Shown here: piece after piece, positions 36,141 through 51,100 of the stretch
Numbering within the stretch: position 1 is the first letter of the stretch
How the letters are laid out: every line of letters begins with the position of its first letter
NCBI RefSeq assembly: GCF_033978795.1
Contig: NC_084613.1
Span: 1,701,324-1,765,323 of the forward strand
Origin: Nerophis ophidion
Lineage: Eukaryota; Chordata; Actinopteri; Syngnathiformes; Syngnathidae
Reading direction: 5' to 3'
DNA length: 64,000 nucleotides
Position numbers and translations under genes: made by a program
Notes under the pieces: generated by a model
The model's input: the letters and a program-made list of their open reading frames with translations, nothing else
What the model was told of the DNA's origin: nothing
The model's database searches: none

Positions 36141-39100
36141 ATGTATACACATTATTCGTGAATTTATCTGGAAAAAAATGTGGATATATATCTTGTGGAG
36201 ACACACCTGCTCGCAATCTGCATCTTCTGCTGCAGAATAAAAGGGGCGAAGGAGGTGCGATCGTGGGAGAAGTAGTTGGAGACAACTGGACAGAAGATGC
36301 AGACATTGCAAGCAGGTGTGTCGCTTACGCACGTGACTCGGCTCGCTGCAGCATCGCTCCGAGTGCGCCACGCCTCTCCTCTCTGCTGCATGCTCCGCCT
36401 CCTGGCCTCCATCTTGGGTAGGACAGACATTTTTCCTAGCCCGCTGTCGGCTCCGTCTCTCCACATATATATTAGGGGTGTGGGAAAGAATCGATTCGAA
36501 TTTGAATCGTGATTCTGAATCGCGGTGAAGTGTCACATCACCTGTCATGAAATTCTAGGCATATGTTAATTATTTTGCGAAATGAGTTTGACCCGGCGGA
36601 AATTCTAGACATGCGCTAATAAGGATAATATTTTGCGAAACGAGTTTGACCCGGCGTTAGTCCTGAGCCGGCGGTAATGCTAAGCATGCGCTAATTATTT
36701 TGCGAAACGAGTTTGACCCGGGGCTTCACGGTGGCAGAGGGGTTAGTGCGTCTGCCTCACAATACGAAGTCCCTGCAGTTCTGGGTTCAAATCCAGGCTC
36801 GGGATCTTTCTGTGTGGAGTTTACATGTTCTCCCCGTGAATGCGTGGGTTCCCTCCGGGTACTCCGACTTCCTCCCACTTCCAAAGACATGCACCTGGGG
36901 ATAGGCCCCTCCCACCTCCAAAGACATGCACCTGGGGATAGGTTGATTGGCAACACTAAATTGGCCCTAGTGTGTGAATGTTGTCTGTCTATCTGTGTTG
37001 GCCCTACCGTGAGGTCGCGACTTGTTCAGGGTTTAGCCTGCCTTCCGCCCGATTGTAGCTGAGATAGGCGCCAGCGCCCCCCGCGACCCCGAAAGGGAAT
37101 AAGCGTTAGAAAATGGATGGATGGAGTTTGACCCGGCAGTAATTCTAGTCAGGCGCATACTATATACCCGGCGGCCATTCAAGGAAATACGGTAAGATAT
37201 AAAAGTAAGTTGAGCAATGAAAGGTTAGTTATGATGTATAAATGTAAGTTGAGCAATGAAAGGTTAGTTACCTGGGCAATGATAAGTCAGTGTGTTGTGA
37301 GAACGTGGGCTGAGGCGCCACATCTTTCTGTGGAGGAGGAGATGTCAGGTGAGCATGTCATGGAAGTGTCCGCCCTTTCAGCATTTCAGCATGGCTCTCT
37401 CTCACTTCTTCAAACATGACACATCTGTGTCCACAAGTGTCGTCTTGTCATAGAAATACGGATGCTTTTGCTGGTTACTGTACATGTGAAAGTATACATG
37501 TTGATGCCGAACGTGGAAATGAACTTCAAATGAAAAAAAGGATCCAGTTAAATTTAAAAGTCCTCTGGGAGCCCTAAAACTTCCATGGCGATGGATTAAC
37601 CTGAGTGCAGAGTTTGTTAGAAAATAAACTACAGCCAAGTAATAAATCTTTTTGTCAGGGAAAAGAACACTCCATCCATCCATTTGCTGCGGCTTATCCT
37701 GTTCAGGATGTGTTTGACACAACTGTCTTAAGTGTTTTTAGGATTGATTTAGTACGGGGGACGGATTACATCCGACCGTCTGATAGCCAGTCCATCCCAC
37801 TGCTTGGCCCAGTTGTGTGAAATGGGAAGAAATATAGCCCAGTTGCTAATGAAAACACTGTAGTTATGGAAATATGACTTTCAAATAGCAAAACAATGAT
37901 CGCCAATATCTTTGAGCGGCTTAGTGCATCAAAGCCGAGGTGGTTTCCATCAAGCTAAAAATACCTGTGCTCTGGTAATAGGGTCAGTAGCTCCTCGCAG
38001 CCGCAATCATGTAAGCCTGGATTTGCTCGTTTTTTGTCTTAATTTGGTGATGGAGGCACTTTTATGATGCGGGTGGTTGACTTGCTAGTCGCTGCCTTGA
38101 GAGGGTTAACAGTGAAGCCAGCAGAGCACCAGGAGTCTCAGCACGCAGACTTTCTAAAATTACGCTCTCAGGTTGACCCGCAGCTCTCGGGGCTTTCGGA
38201 CAAAAAAACAAACACCCACCAGATCTCCGTTTCTTTTACCGTCCAGTCTTCTCGCTTTTGTTTTCCTCTTTGTAATGAGAGGAGTTGTATGAAATCATAC
38301 TTGGAAAAGGTTGATCAATTCCCTTTTATGAACTTGCTGCTTTGACCCGTGAGATATGTTGTTCTTCTTATCCCCAGATGTTCTGTGAGAGTAGCAGTTT
38401 ATTTACACCCATTTGTGTAATCTGTCGGCATGCAGGAAGCCTTTGAATGGAGGTGGTGTCAGCATTTGCTGAGGACTACGTCTTCCATTTTTTGAATATG
38501 AACCATTGTCTCAATCCAGGTTCCCCACCTTTTTCCTTAAGTCAGCTCAAGCCTGAAGAGTTTTTTGGGAGATCTTATTAGCTTGTTTAGATTTGCAAGA
38601 CCCTCAAGTGCAAGATGTGCAATGTTGTTTTGGAACACAGAGACAGCAGCTTTATTGTTGTCCATTCTTAACATGTACAAGACACATAAGAACTGAAATT
38701 ACATTTTCGGTACAGTCCCACTCAGAGCAGACATACGTTACAAGGGGACAAGACGGGACCGCCAAGGGATCAGCCACTTACGGCGCTCCTTAAAAAAGGA
38801 GAGAAAAGGGTGATATTGGGAAAGGGGGGAGAGTAAAAAAAACATCAGTCTAAGGCTGGACCCTCAGGAGGGGTTTAGACTGAGTCCGTGGAAAAAACCT
38901 CACATAGCATGGCACACATAAACGTGGTACATGTAATCACAACAACCCGCAACAGAGAATTAAGAAGTGGTGAAGGCGTTGATTTGGGGAGGGACGTGTG
39001 TGCGTGCATGTATGCCCGATTAACTTGGCCGAGATGTTGAAATGTTTTTGTGGACTGGGGCCGATCTCAAAAGTTCGACACCAGGTGTTGTTGAAAAAAA

Positions 39101-42100
39101 GGAAGGTCAAAAGCATCCATCTTTGAGGAGTCCTCGGGGGAGTTCTTCAGAACAGCCTGGTCCTGATTGCATCAAGGCCATTCGAGGGAGTCAAATCGTA
39201 GATTAAGATGTTGTTTTTCTTCGAGCAGTCCAAACAATGACTTGCCTGCGCTGAGTCCATGCTGGATCTCTCAAATTCAATTTAATTATTCCTTCTCACC
39301 AAACTTCTCCAAGATGAGATCCATTTTGCGATTCAAATCGGAAATCGCTCCAGTCTGTGTTCCCACAGCCCGACCCAATCCTTCTATTGCGTTGAACAGC
39401 CGTTGGGACCCTTGAGTGGCTGCCATCGTCTTCCGAATTCGACGATCAGCAGGTGCCCCGCCATCACAGTTCCAAATAGGTAGATGTCTTCCATGTCCTC
39501 GATGGAAAGAACTGAGAGGCACATGATTCTCCATTCATCCCAGGAGTCTCTCAGGTACCAAGCAGCAGTGGTTCCATCAGGGCAGCCAGGCTCCCCGAAT
39601 CTATTTTCCTTGTCGAAAAGACTGTGTCAATTGTGTCAAGAGTCCAGCTGATCATATTCATATTTGATGTTTGGATTAGAGGACAGCACAAAGAAAGAGG
39701 CTTCAGAAAAGTTCCGACAAAGACAAGGACCCAGAAAGCAAGCAGAGAAGGAGGGAGCAGAGAAACCTGCAACCGCCCTCACCAAGAGGCAAGACATGAA
39801 GTAAAGGAAGTTAATACGTTGTATTTTATACAGAAAAATACACTCAACAAAGATATAAACACAGGAATGGTTGTTGCCTCCATTTCCCTCGACCTGAACT
39901 CAAAGATGAAATTCAAAAATATTTGCACACAGAAGTTCAATTTCTCTCAGATTTTATTAACAAAACTGTGTTAGCGTACAGTTTTACTGTATTACAGGTT
40001 TTTTTTTTTTTTGACACCAACTACATCGTGCCGGACCTAGCAGGCAGCGATTCAGATCAAACCCGACAGTGTCATGTTACTGTACCTGGGTCGCCTGTGA
40101 CCTGACCTGACTCTTTGCAGTTTGGCACTTGGCAATCACTCCAGCAGCACTGAGAGCAAACTCCACCAAACTACCTCTAAGTAATTTTGACATCTTCAAT
40201 GCCACCAAAAAAATGTTCTCAAAAAAAGGCTCCAATGTAAATAAAGTAAGGCTCCACTTTTCCAAAAATGCGCTAGCTTGTTGGTGATAAACATTGTCTT
40301 TGCTATTGACTTGGTACTCATTAGCATTAGCGATTTTACATGGCCATTGGGCCAAATAGTTTTACTACTGAATAGACAGCTGGTCATATAAAATAAATGT
40401 TATAATACATGTTGACAATGTTGAAACCTGCTCTGCATCAAGTAGTAAGAACAAAAAAAAATCAAAAAATGTTTTAGTTTTGTTTGAAAATATTGAGGAT
40501 GTATGAAAAAGTTCAACTTACAGACTGCATCATTTTCATCAAATATTTGTTCTCCTTTTTCTGTGTTGCAGTAGAGAGACAAACGGTTCAGAAGAGGACT
40601 TTTACTCGATGGATAAATCTGCATTTGAAAAAGGTTTGTTCACGTCTTCACAATGATGATCACATCAAAAGTCACGCTTGTGCTCCAACGACTGATGCAG
40701 TCAAAGAAAATATCATCACACACACTGCAAACACCTTTTTTAAATCATTTTATATCACATCAATCAGCGTATGTTGAAGTGGACAAGAATGAACAAAATG
40801 TGGTTTTCTATAATTAATTAATACCTACACTCTCAGGTTGTACGGTACACCGGTGCTAGTGTAGTACCAACATACTAATGAATCATATTTGATACTATAC
40901 TGCCTCTATCATCCTAAACTAATGTCAAGTATCAAAGAAGAGAAGAAGAAGTGATTATTACATTTTAACAGAAGTATAGATAAAAACATGATAAAAGAGA
41001 AAGTAAACATAAATTAACAGTAAATGAACAAGTAGATTAATAATTCATTTTCTACCACTTGCCCTTAATAATTTTGACTAAGTAATAGAATGAGAAATGA
41101 CACAATATATTCCTGCATATGTTTAATGTACCGTAAGATTTTTCGTTAAAATAAAGCCAATGATGCCATTTTTGTGGTCAACTATATTTAGAAAAGTATC
41201 GAAATACATTTTGGTACCGGTACCAAAATATTGGTATGGGGACAACTCTACTACATACTCTTTTTATTGATATAGTGAGGATGTAGCAAGATGAAATGTG
41301 CACCAACTGTCAACTGGGGGTCGCATCCTCATGCAGGATCCTTCCTCCAATGCAAACATGGACACTCCGGATGAAAACATAAAGGTAGGATATGATTTAA
41401 TGAATATTACACCGTACCAAACAGACAAAAATAAACGAAAGAAAAGCGTGCCCAACACACGGGAAGCTGAGGCAACAACTTAGCACAGTCTAGAAGAGGA
41501 ATAGATCAACATGACTGCTGCTTACAGCAAACAAGGAAGCCAGGAAGTTGTGATGAAAAAGGCAGGCTTAAATATTATCTCTTGATCAGACACAGGTGTG
41601 TCCCAAAAAACCGAGGCAGGTGAAAATGATAAGTAACCATAGTGACAAAACAAACAAGGAAGTGCAACCAGGAACTAAAGAAGTCCAAAACTAACAGAAC
41701 ATGATCCGGACCACGGATGATGACACCAACTTACAGAGTCAACCAAAGATCCCATTGATTTTTACATTGATGTCAACACAATTGGTTATTTTCTGCACAC
41801 ATTCATCAGTTCTTTATCTTATCTTTCTAACTTTATAGTCAGTCTTCATTCAATTGTTGTAATGTTTAGTTTTTTTGCAGACATTGTGCGTCTTTGTTTC
41901 TAGGACTGGCCGATAGGGCCAAAAACTGTATAACGATATAAGCGTTTTATATCGGTTGATATTGATAATTATTGATATCGAAAATAAGGACCAGGAGAAA
42001 AATTATTAAATGTAAACATTTATATTTGAAAAGTAACCTTCTTTCTATACATAATCCTGTCACCTGTCAACACAAGCATGGAAAACACTCAAACAATGTA

Positions 42101-45100
42101 AGCAAAACTGTAAAATCACATAATTACCATGACTTGATTAACGTGGGACTTAAAGAAGTTGAAAAACTTATTGGGGTGTTACCATTTAGTGGTCAATTGT
42201 ACGGAATATGTACTGTACTGTGCAATCTACTAATAAAAGTATCAATCAATCAAAACACTTAACAATAATCTCTTGAAATGAAGAAGTAAGGAATGCATGA
42301 AAAATTGTGAAAACTATTTTCTGCTGGTTTAGTGGCAGGAAGTTAAAGCTGTGCTCTAAAGGGTGAGCGCGACTAAGGTGGTGTGGTAGTACCAGTCTTG
42401 GTGGGGGCGAGCAGTTTGCATAATTTACAGACCACATTGGTATGATTACAGTCCGCTTGAAAAAAAATCCAATAATATGCTGTACTGTCCATGTGATTTT
42501 TGCTGTTTTATCCACAATTTATTTGCTCTGTGCAGCCCTCATTTAGACTTTCTCTTTTGTTTTCACTCCATGTAAAGAATCAACAAGGCCCCGTTTACAC
42601 TGGACACTAAATCTGATGTTTTTACCCTCAAGTGACACAGATCAGACATTTCTTAGCAATCTAAAACGCTCCAAAGTGCTTCAAGTCGGATCTTTTTGCA
42701 TCCGATTCAAGTCATAGCAGGAGGTAGTCCCAATCCCATTGGAATGGGATCTTTTCAATGTGACTTAGACTTCCTTTTTATTGACTTTCAAATTTGAACT
42801 TTACAGCACAGATAAGGACGAAATTTCGTTACATAAGGTCATGGTAGTGCAGGATTAAAAAAAAGCAATAAGGTGCATATATAATTAAATAAATATATAT
42901 ATAAAATAAATAAATCTATATAAATAAATAAATAGACTACTGTACAGATAAATATATTGCACTTTTTGAAATGCGTCCACGTTTATGGATGTATGTTATT
43001 TTGTCTTTTTTATTCCAGCGAGTTAATCCATTTTGTGGGGAGTTGAGGGGATAATTTAATTGTGATGCGTTCAAGAGTCTTGCGGCCTGAGGGAAGAAGC
43101 TGTTACAGAACCTGGAGGTTCTGCTTCGGAGGCTGCGGAACCTCTTCCTAGAGTCCAGCAGTGAAAACAGTCCTTGGTAGGGGTGGGAGGAGTCTTTGCA
43201 GATTTTCTGAGCCCTGGTCAGGCAGCGGCTTTTTGCGGTCTCCTGGATAGGAGGAAGAGGAGTCCTGGTGATCTTTTGCGCCGACTGCAGTCTAAACCTA
43301 AATGAGACCTAAATGCGACTTTTACGTCATCTTTGGGCGAGCTGCCGTCGTTTGTGTGTCCAGCATCATCACTTTCCTTTTCTGCAATTCTCTTCTTCCT
43401 CCTGCAGTTGTTTTCCCTCATCCGCCTACTTCCTCTGCACAACAGCTGCAGCACAAAGCTACAAACACGCTGATCTGTGGCGTCCGTCTTCTATCCCGTA
43501 GTAGCCACTTCCTCATTGACAAAATCCGGGGTGTTCTGCCCAAAATTAGCCTCTTTGTTGAAAAAAACTAACTATAGAATTACGCTGCTGCCGCATCAAA
43601 GAATAGTTCCTAAAGTTTGGAAACGCCAATTTTGATATCAAAGAGAATATATAATAATCACTTACTTGTAGTGCCAGTGACAACACAACTGGTCAGGTAA
43701 CTCTTTCACACTTGCTCTCCACTTCATTTGTTTACAGCAGGGGTCACCAACACGGGGCCCGCGGGCACCAGGTCGCCCGTAAGGACCAGATGAGTCGCCC
43801 GCTGGCCTGTTCTAAAAATAGCTCAAATAGCAGCACTTACCAGTGAGCTGCCTCTATTTTTTTTATTTTATTTTTTTACTAGCAAGCTGGTCTCGCTTTG
43901 CTGGACATTTTTAATTCTAAGAGAGACAAAACTCAAATAGAATTTGAAAATCCGTGAAAATATTTGAAAGACTTGGTCTTCACTTGTTTAAATAAATTCA
44001 TTTATTTTTTACTTTGCTTCTTATGACTTTCAGAAAGACAATTTTAGAGAAAAAATACAACCTTAAAAATGATTTTAGGATTTTTAAACACATATACCTT
44101 TTTACCTTTTGAATTCCTTCCTCTTCTTTCCTGACAATTTAAATCAATGTTCAAGTAATTATTTTTTTTTTTATTGTAAAGAATAATAAATACATTTTAA
44201 TGTAATTCTTAATTTCAGCTTCTGTTTTTTCGACAAATATTTGTGAAATATTTCTTCAAACTTATGATTAAAATTCAGAAAAAAAAATTCTGGCAAATCT
44301 AGAAAATCTGTACAATCAAATTTAAATCTAATTTCAAAGTCTTTAGAATTTCTTTCAACATTTTTGTTCTGGAAAATCTAGAAGAAATAATAATTTGTCT
44401 TTGTTAGAAATATAGCTTGGTCCAATTTGTTATATATTCTAACAAAGTGCAGATTGGATTTTAACCTATTTAAAACATGTCATCAAAATTCTAAAATTAA
44501 TCTTAATCAGGAAAAATGACTAATGATGTTCCATAAATTCTTTTTTAAATTTTTTTCAAAAATATTTGAATTAGCTAGTTTTTCTCTTCATTTTTTTTTG
44601 GTTGAACTTTGAATTTTAAAGAGTCAAAATTGAATATAGACTATGTTTCAAAATTTAATTTTAATTTTTTTCGTGTTTTCTCCTCTTTTGAACCGTTCAA
44701 TTAAGTGTTTTTTTCATCATTTATTCCCTACGAAAAAAACTTCTGTAAAAGGAAAACAAATGTATGACGGAATGACAGACAGAAATACCCATTTTTTTAT
44801 ATTTGTAAATTTATTTATTAAAGGTAAATTGAGCAAATTGGCTATTTCTGTCACTTTATTGAAGTGTGTATCAAACTGGTAGCCCTTGGCATGAATCAGT
44901 ACCCAAGAAGTAGCTCTTGCTTTCAAACAGGTTGCTGAGCCCTGCTTTACACTTGATCTGACTGAACATACAATGCAGCCACTCTGTCTCCTGTGCACGT
45001 TTACACTGGAGTCTGATAAAGATCACATTTTACTTGCAGTTTAAACACTCAGCTGGAAAAAAAAACAAGTTGCAAAAAAATTGAATTTGGGCCACTTTGG

Positions 45101-48100
45101 CCTGCAGTGGAAATGAAGTCCAAGATGGCACAACCAAACCTGTTTTGTTTTTTGAAATGTTGTCCTGTCCAGCTGCTGGGATGTACAGATTCACTTCGAG
45201 AGTTGATACTGTTACCTGATTGGCTGTCAGCGTGTGACTCCCACTCATCAGTGATCACATCGTGCCCCACCAATGTTCGGTTTCCACCGGCAACGGGAAA
45301 AAAATAATCGAACGCATTTTTACTGATATCGAGTATGTGGCTAGGGCGATATTTATATATCCTTTTATCGCCCAATTCTACTTTTCTGCTTTTCGTTTGT
45401 TTCCAACAGACTGTGAACAGGATGTGATTTGAAGCATGGCTTAAAAAGACAGTGTTTATACCAGTGAAGACATGCATTTCTTCAATTTTATAGATTCACA
45501 GTTTAATCTAGGTGTTGGTATCGCAGGAATGATGGAAATATCAGTCTGGAAAGACTTGGGCTTCGGAACCAGAGGATCACTAATGGAGGGCGGCTGCGGG
45601 GAAACCTACATTTGTTACTAGTTTTTAATGACAGATGTATATTTGCTTCATCACCAGGCACCCTTTAAGAGTGCAGTGGATGATATTCATGGCATTAAAG
45701 AAATACATTAAAATAAAGGAGAAAATTAAAGAAAGAAATCATCCAAAACATGACCAAGCATGCAGCAGTTGGAGAGTTGCACTGTGAGTCTGCAAGATAC
45801 TGAAACAGAATGAGTCGGCTGCGTCAGCCAAGGACGTTCAAATAATATCCAAACGGCGGGCATTTATCGACGAAAATACAAAGAATCTGCTTATGGCAAG
45901 ATTGCCGGCAAAGCGGCGTGAATAAAATATCTGCTAGTTTCACTACTTATAACAGGGGTAGGGAACCTATGGTTCTAGAGCCAGATGTGGCTCTTTTGAA
46001 GACTGCATCTGGCTCTCGGATAAATCTGAGCTGACATTGCTTAACACGATAAGTCATGAATAATTCCACTTGTAATCACAGTGTTAAAAATAACATTCAA
46101 AATATCAAACATTCTCATGCTTTTTTATGTTCAAGAAGTTGTGTTAATGGTAAGAAGTAATTTATTTATTATTGGTTAGTGTGGGGCTTGTCCTCCTGGG
46201 GGTTCTTCAGACCACCAAGCACCAACATGAGAGCCTATTTTAGGGTTAAAATATTGTTTTATTTGCCAATAAGTCTCTCAGTTGCTTTCCAGCAATTGTC
46301 TTGTTCTCTATTGTCCTCACTCGTGCTCTGGCTCCAGCCCCAACCCCGTCTCTCCTCCTGGCTGCTGCTTATAACAGAGCGACAGGTGATTAGATAACAA
46401 GGCCCAGGTGGGCCATCCACGCACTTGTCGCTGATTTCGAGGCTGGTCCTGGCAACACCCCACTTTGCTGCAGGCCCGCAGGCCACGCCCCCTCTACAGT
46501 TAGCATCAGAATAACAATGTTATTACAAAGAATAAGAGACTTATTATACTCTAGAAATGTTGTTTTTTCTTAAAAATGCACACGTTTAGTTGTGTTCAGT
46601 GTTAAAAAAAATATTATATGGCTCTTACGGAAATACATTTTAAAATATTTGGCTTCTTGCCTCTCTCAGACAAAAAGGTTCCCGACCCCTGACTTATAAG
46701 AACAGAAATAAGTGAATTACCGTATTTTTCGGATTATAAATCGCTCCGGACTATACGTCGCATCGGCCAAAAATGCATAATAAAGAAGGAAAAACACTTA
46801 TTTACGTGGCACTATTAGCCATTAGTCAATACCACTTACAAATAATTAGTTACTTCTTTTTAAAATAACCATAACAATATATTCAAATCATGCTTATTTA
46901 CAATGTTGGTGTTGTTGTGACACATTCCTACTTTGTGTTTGTTGTCCAAGAGGGTGAGTCAGGGCCAGCTGAGCATCTTCTTCCAGCCTTTTGTCTTTGC
47001 ACACAAAGCACTTCTCTTCTCTTGGCCGTTGCACAAAACTCTGACCTACTGAAGTACAGAAATACACTTGTGTTATTACATAGTAATACACTTGTGTTAT
47101 TACATAGTAATTACACTTGTGTTATTACATAGTAATACACTTGTGTTATTACATAGTAATTACACTTGTGTTATTACATAGTAATTACACTTGTGTTATT
47201 ACATAGTAATTACACTTGTGTTATTACATAGTAATTACACTTGTCTTGCATCGTTGCCCCCACAGTAATTTTTAAATGTTTTAAGTTTTTGGGGGAATTT
47301 TGCCTGTCATTCACAGTCCTTATCTAAGATGAGCACACATTTTTATTTTTTATGCATTCAAACTCGTAAATAAAGGCTAGCAAAAGTCAGCTAACAATAG
47401 AGCCAATTGGATTTGCTCTATTCCGCTTATAAAGCACTCTAACTAAAACTATATCAATGTGTTATATACGTGTTGCACGTTTATATTTATTGTAGTGACA
47501 GGCACTTTGTATAATAACTTTCCATTGTTTTCATTTTGTTATAATGACTGTAGCACTGTATTGGATCAAGCTTGCTCTTGTTTTTTTGCATATTTGAAAT
47601 AAAAATATATCAATAAAACATGAACTATTTACTTATTTTACTAATTTGAAGCATACAGGGGCATATACATCCGCTATTTCCTTGAACAACTAGTACTAAT
47701 CATTGCAGATTTCATGAGCGCTAACAAAGTGATTATACAGAACTTTAGTGTTTTTGTGCTACGGAGGATGTGCTACAAGTTTTAGAAGATGTGTGATGAC
47801 TGAGCAGATCGAGCAAGTAGCAGTACTGCTAAGTGCTGAACTAACGATTCAAACTACAAACATTATAAAACAATCACTTACTGTCAGGGGGTTAACGGTA
47901 CGTGTATTTGTATTGAACCGTTTCGGTACGGGGGTTTCGGTTCAATTCGGAGGTGTACATAATGAGTACACATGCTAGCAGCGACCGGGCTAGGACAGCA
48001 TGTAAAAGCCAGAGCTGCCTCGTTAACATCACTCGTTTGGGAACACTTTGGCTGCGCGATACAACAATGGAGGACGGAGGTTTGCCGACATTGTTCAGCA

Positions 48101-51100
48101 GCTGCTTCTGACAACACGTGGAGGGGAGACACTCCTCCAGGGCTGATGTATTCTCGGGGGCAAAACCCTTCACTCTACCCGTCAGTGGGTCTCCACAGCT
48201 CCAGATTACAGAATAAATGAAGAGTCCGGCAATTAGTTGCAAATTGTGGCTTTATTGAGGTCTTGCACACAGCCAATCCAACAAAACACTAGCCAGTCCC
48301 CGCACTCATTAACGCTCCCTCACTTCTCTCGCCCACACACTCACTGACATCACATGCTGTCACATATTAAAGGGCCACACTTACTCTTATAACACATGCT
48401 ATAACCCGTTTGAAGCGTCACCACCACATTCAAGCAGCCTCTCCTCTGCAAGTCAGGCAGGGCTGAAGCAATAACAAATGTTTTTATAGCAGCAGATTTT
48501 TAGTCCAAATTGCATTAAAAAACAGATTTTGACCCACTTCTATGGTGGAACATGCCAATCTGAGGCTGAGTTGACTTGAAACTGTTTAATGTTGCACTTT
48601 TTACATGTAGAAGAAAAGTTTTGTTATTTTATTTAGAACTTGAGGCAGTTTAATGTTGATTAACGTGGACCCCGACTTAAACAAGTTGAAAACTTATTCG
48701 GGGGTTACCATTTAATGGTCAATTGTACGGGATATGTACTGTACTGTGCAATCTACTAATAAAAGTATCAATCAATCAACCAAAAAAAGCACTTTATATG
48801 TAGAAACGTTTTGTTAAGAAACCATTCTGAGTCTTATCTTATTTAGTTTTTATTTTATATATGTTGACCACATTAACCCTGGCAAAGGACTCTGTGTGTA
48901 TATGTAAATTATGCAATTGTTTACAAATTTGGTAAATAAATAACCATCCATCCATCCATTTCTACCGCTTATTCCCAAAAAATCTATATTTTGTAGTTTT
49001 CCTACTGTGCCGAAAATGAACCGAACCGTGACCTCTAAACCGAGGTACGTACTGAACCAACATTTTAGTGTACTGTTACACCTCTACTTACTGTATGTTT
49101 GCTCTGGCTGAGATGTCAACGAATGGAATGTTCACATCTTCCATTTGGAGAAAGAATTTATCCTAATCCACTCGGAGGTACAAAACAAAAAGTGCCTCAA
49201 ACAAGCAATTTGGGGCTAAGTTGAATGTCAAAGTTGACCAACTTCTCGGTTTATGGCCACAACCTTCTGCTATCCAGGTGAGAGGCATGATTTATAATCT
49301 AAAATTAACTTTCACCAGCTCAGAGACGATGCAGTTGCTCACCGGCTCATATATGTCAATATAGCAGCATAAGCTAGTTGGCGCTCTGTGATCAATCTTA
49401 TAAAAACAGTATCGCTAATACTTCAGTATTTAAGTAACGAGATGGAAGTGCACTATTGTTTGCATTTGGTGGAAGCTTTTTGGAGGTCTTTATGGGCGGA
49501 ATGTTGTACTCCCGTGAGCTGCTTTGTTAGTCAACTCATACTTGCCGTATTTTCCCAATTAAATTGCAGAACAAAAATAACGATATGTGTTCTTGACTAA
49601 CATAGGAATTCTTTATGATAAGCAAATTTAGAAAAGAAAGTACATTTCCCGATTGTAGCTGAGAAAAGCGCCAGCGCCCCCCACGACCCCAAAAGGGAAT
49701 AAGCGGTAGAAAATGGATGGATGGATGGATGGAAGCGCATTTCCCCTTTAAGGCTTGGATGTTTGATGCCAACACACAAGGCATGTTTTTATTTCCACCT
49801 AACTTCTGAAAAATGACGTTCCTGGCATCTTGCCACACGGACTTTGCATTGAGCTCCAATAACCGAGCGAACATCCAAAGGTTTGTAGGACTTCAGTTGG
49901 TGTTAGGAGGATGATTGACACTTGCATCCCTGCCCCAGTCAGCACACCAAGCTGCCAGTGAACACCAGCAGAGACAAGAAACGCGAGAGAGAATACAGGA
50001 AGTGATAAAACTAAGAGTCTGTAAAGACGCAAGCCATGTCACAACATTTTCTTCGGGGACCTTTTATGTATCCCAGCTTTACACCAACTGCTGGGTGTCT
50101 GCTTGAATGCAACGTGGGAGCCAGTGATCATCCATCCATTTTCTACTCTTGTCCCTTTCAGGGTTGCGGGGGTGCTGGAGCCTGTCCCAGCTGCACCCTG
50201 GACAAAATATCCTATTGTTTTTCTTTTAATAGAAAAGTCATCTTATGTTACCTCCTCAGTGTGACCAACCCATTGAAGTCCAAGACCTTTTCCAAGAGAT
50301 CCAAGATGGACGGATTCTCATGGCTCTTCTGGAAGAACTCTCTGGCTGCAAGCTGGTCAGACTCACACTCTTCTACTGGTTATTATAGCCACATAAATAA
50401 ATGCTGTTATTGTGCAATAATTGCTGTGGATGTTTGTGGAATCATTGTCCAGCTTCATGGCTTCAAGAAGTCCTCTCATCGTATCTTCAGACTCAACAAC
50501 ATTGCCAAAGTCTTGGCCTTCCTCGAAGAGAGAAATGTGAGTGACACACAATAGTCGTGTTATCCAAAGGTTGGTAATTCAATTCAGTACATTCTGTGCA
50601 TGTGTCCTGCTCAACAGGTGAAGCTTGTCAGTATCGACGCTGCTGATGTTGCTGATGGAAACTCCTCCATTATACTGGGACTCATTTGGAACATCATTCT
50701 CTTTTTCCAGGTTGACACACTTTTTCATACTTCATCTTTAAAGGCCTACTGAAAGCCACTACTAGCGACCACGCAGTCTGATAGTTTATATATCAATGAT
50801 GAAATATTAACATTGCAACACATGCCAATACAGCCGCTTTAGTTTACTAAATTACAATCTTAAATTTCGCCTGGATGTATCCTGCTGAAACGTCTCGGTA
50901 TGATGACGTGAGCGCGTGACGTCACGCATTGTAGAGGACATTTTGTTCCAGCATCGTTCCCAGCTATAAGTCATCTGTTTTCATCACATAATTACACAGT
51001 ATTCTGGACATCTGTGTTGCTGAATCTTTTGCTATTTGTTCAATGAATAATGGAGACGTCAAAGAAGAAAGCTGTAGGTGGGAAGCAGTGTATTTTGGCC

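Noticed and set aside
46180..46498. Endogenous retrovirus
   Set aside because: Only an LTR-type sequence with 5-bp duplications is present; no internal coding region.
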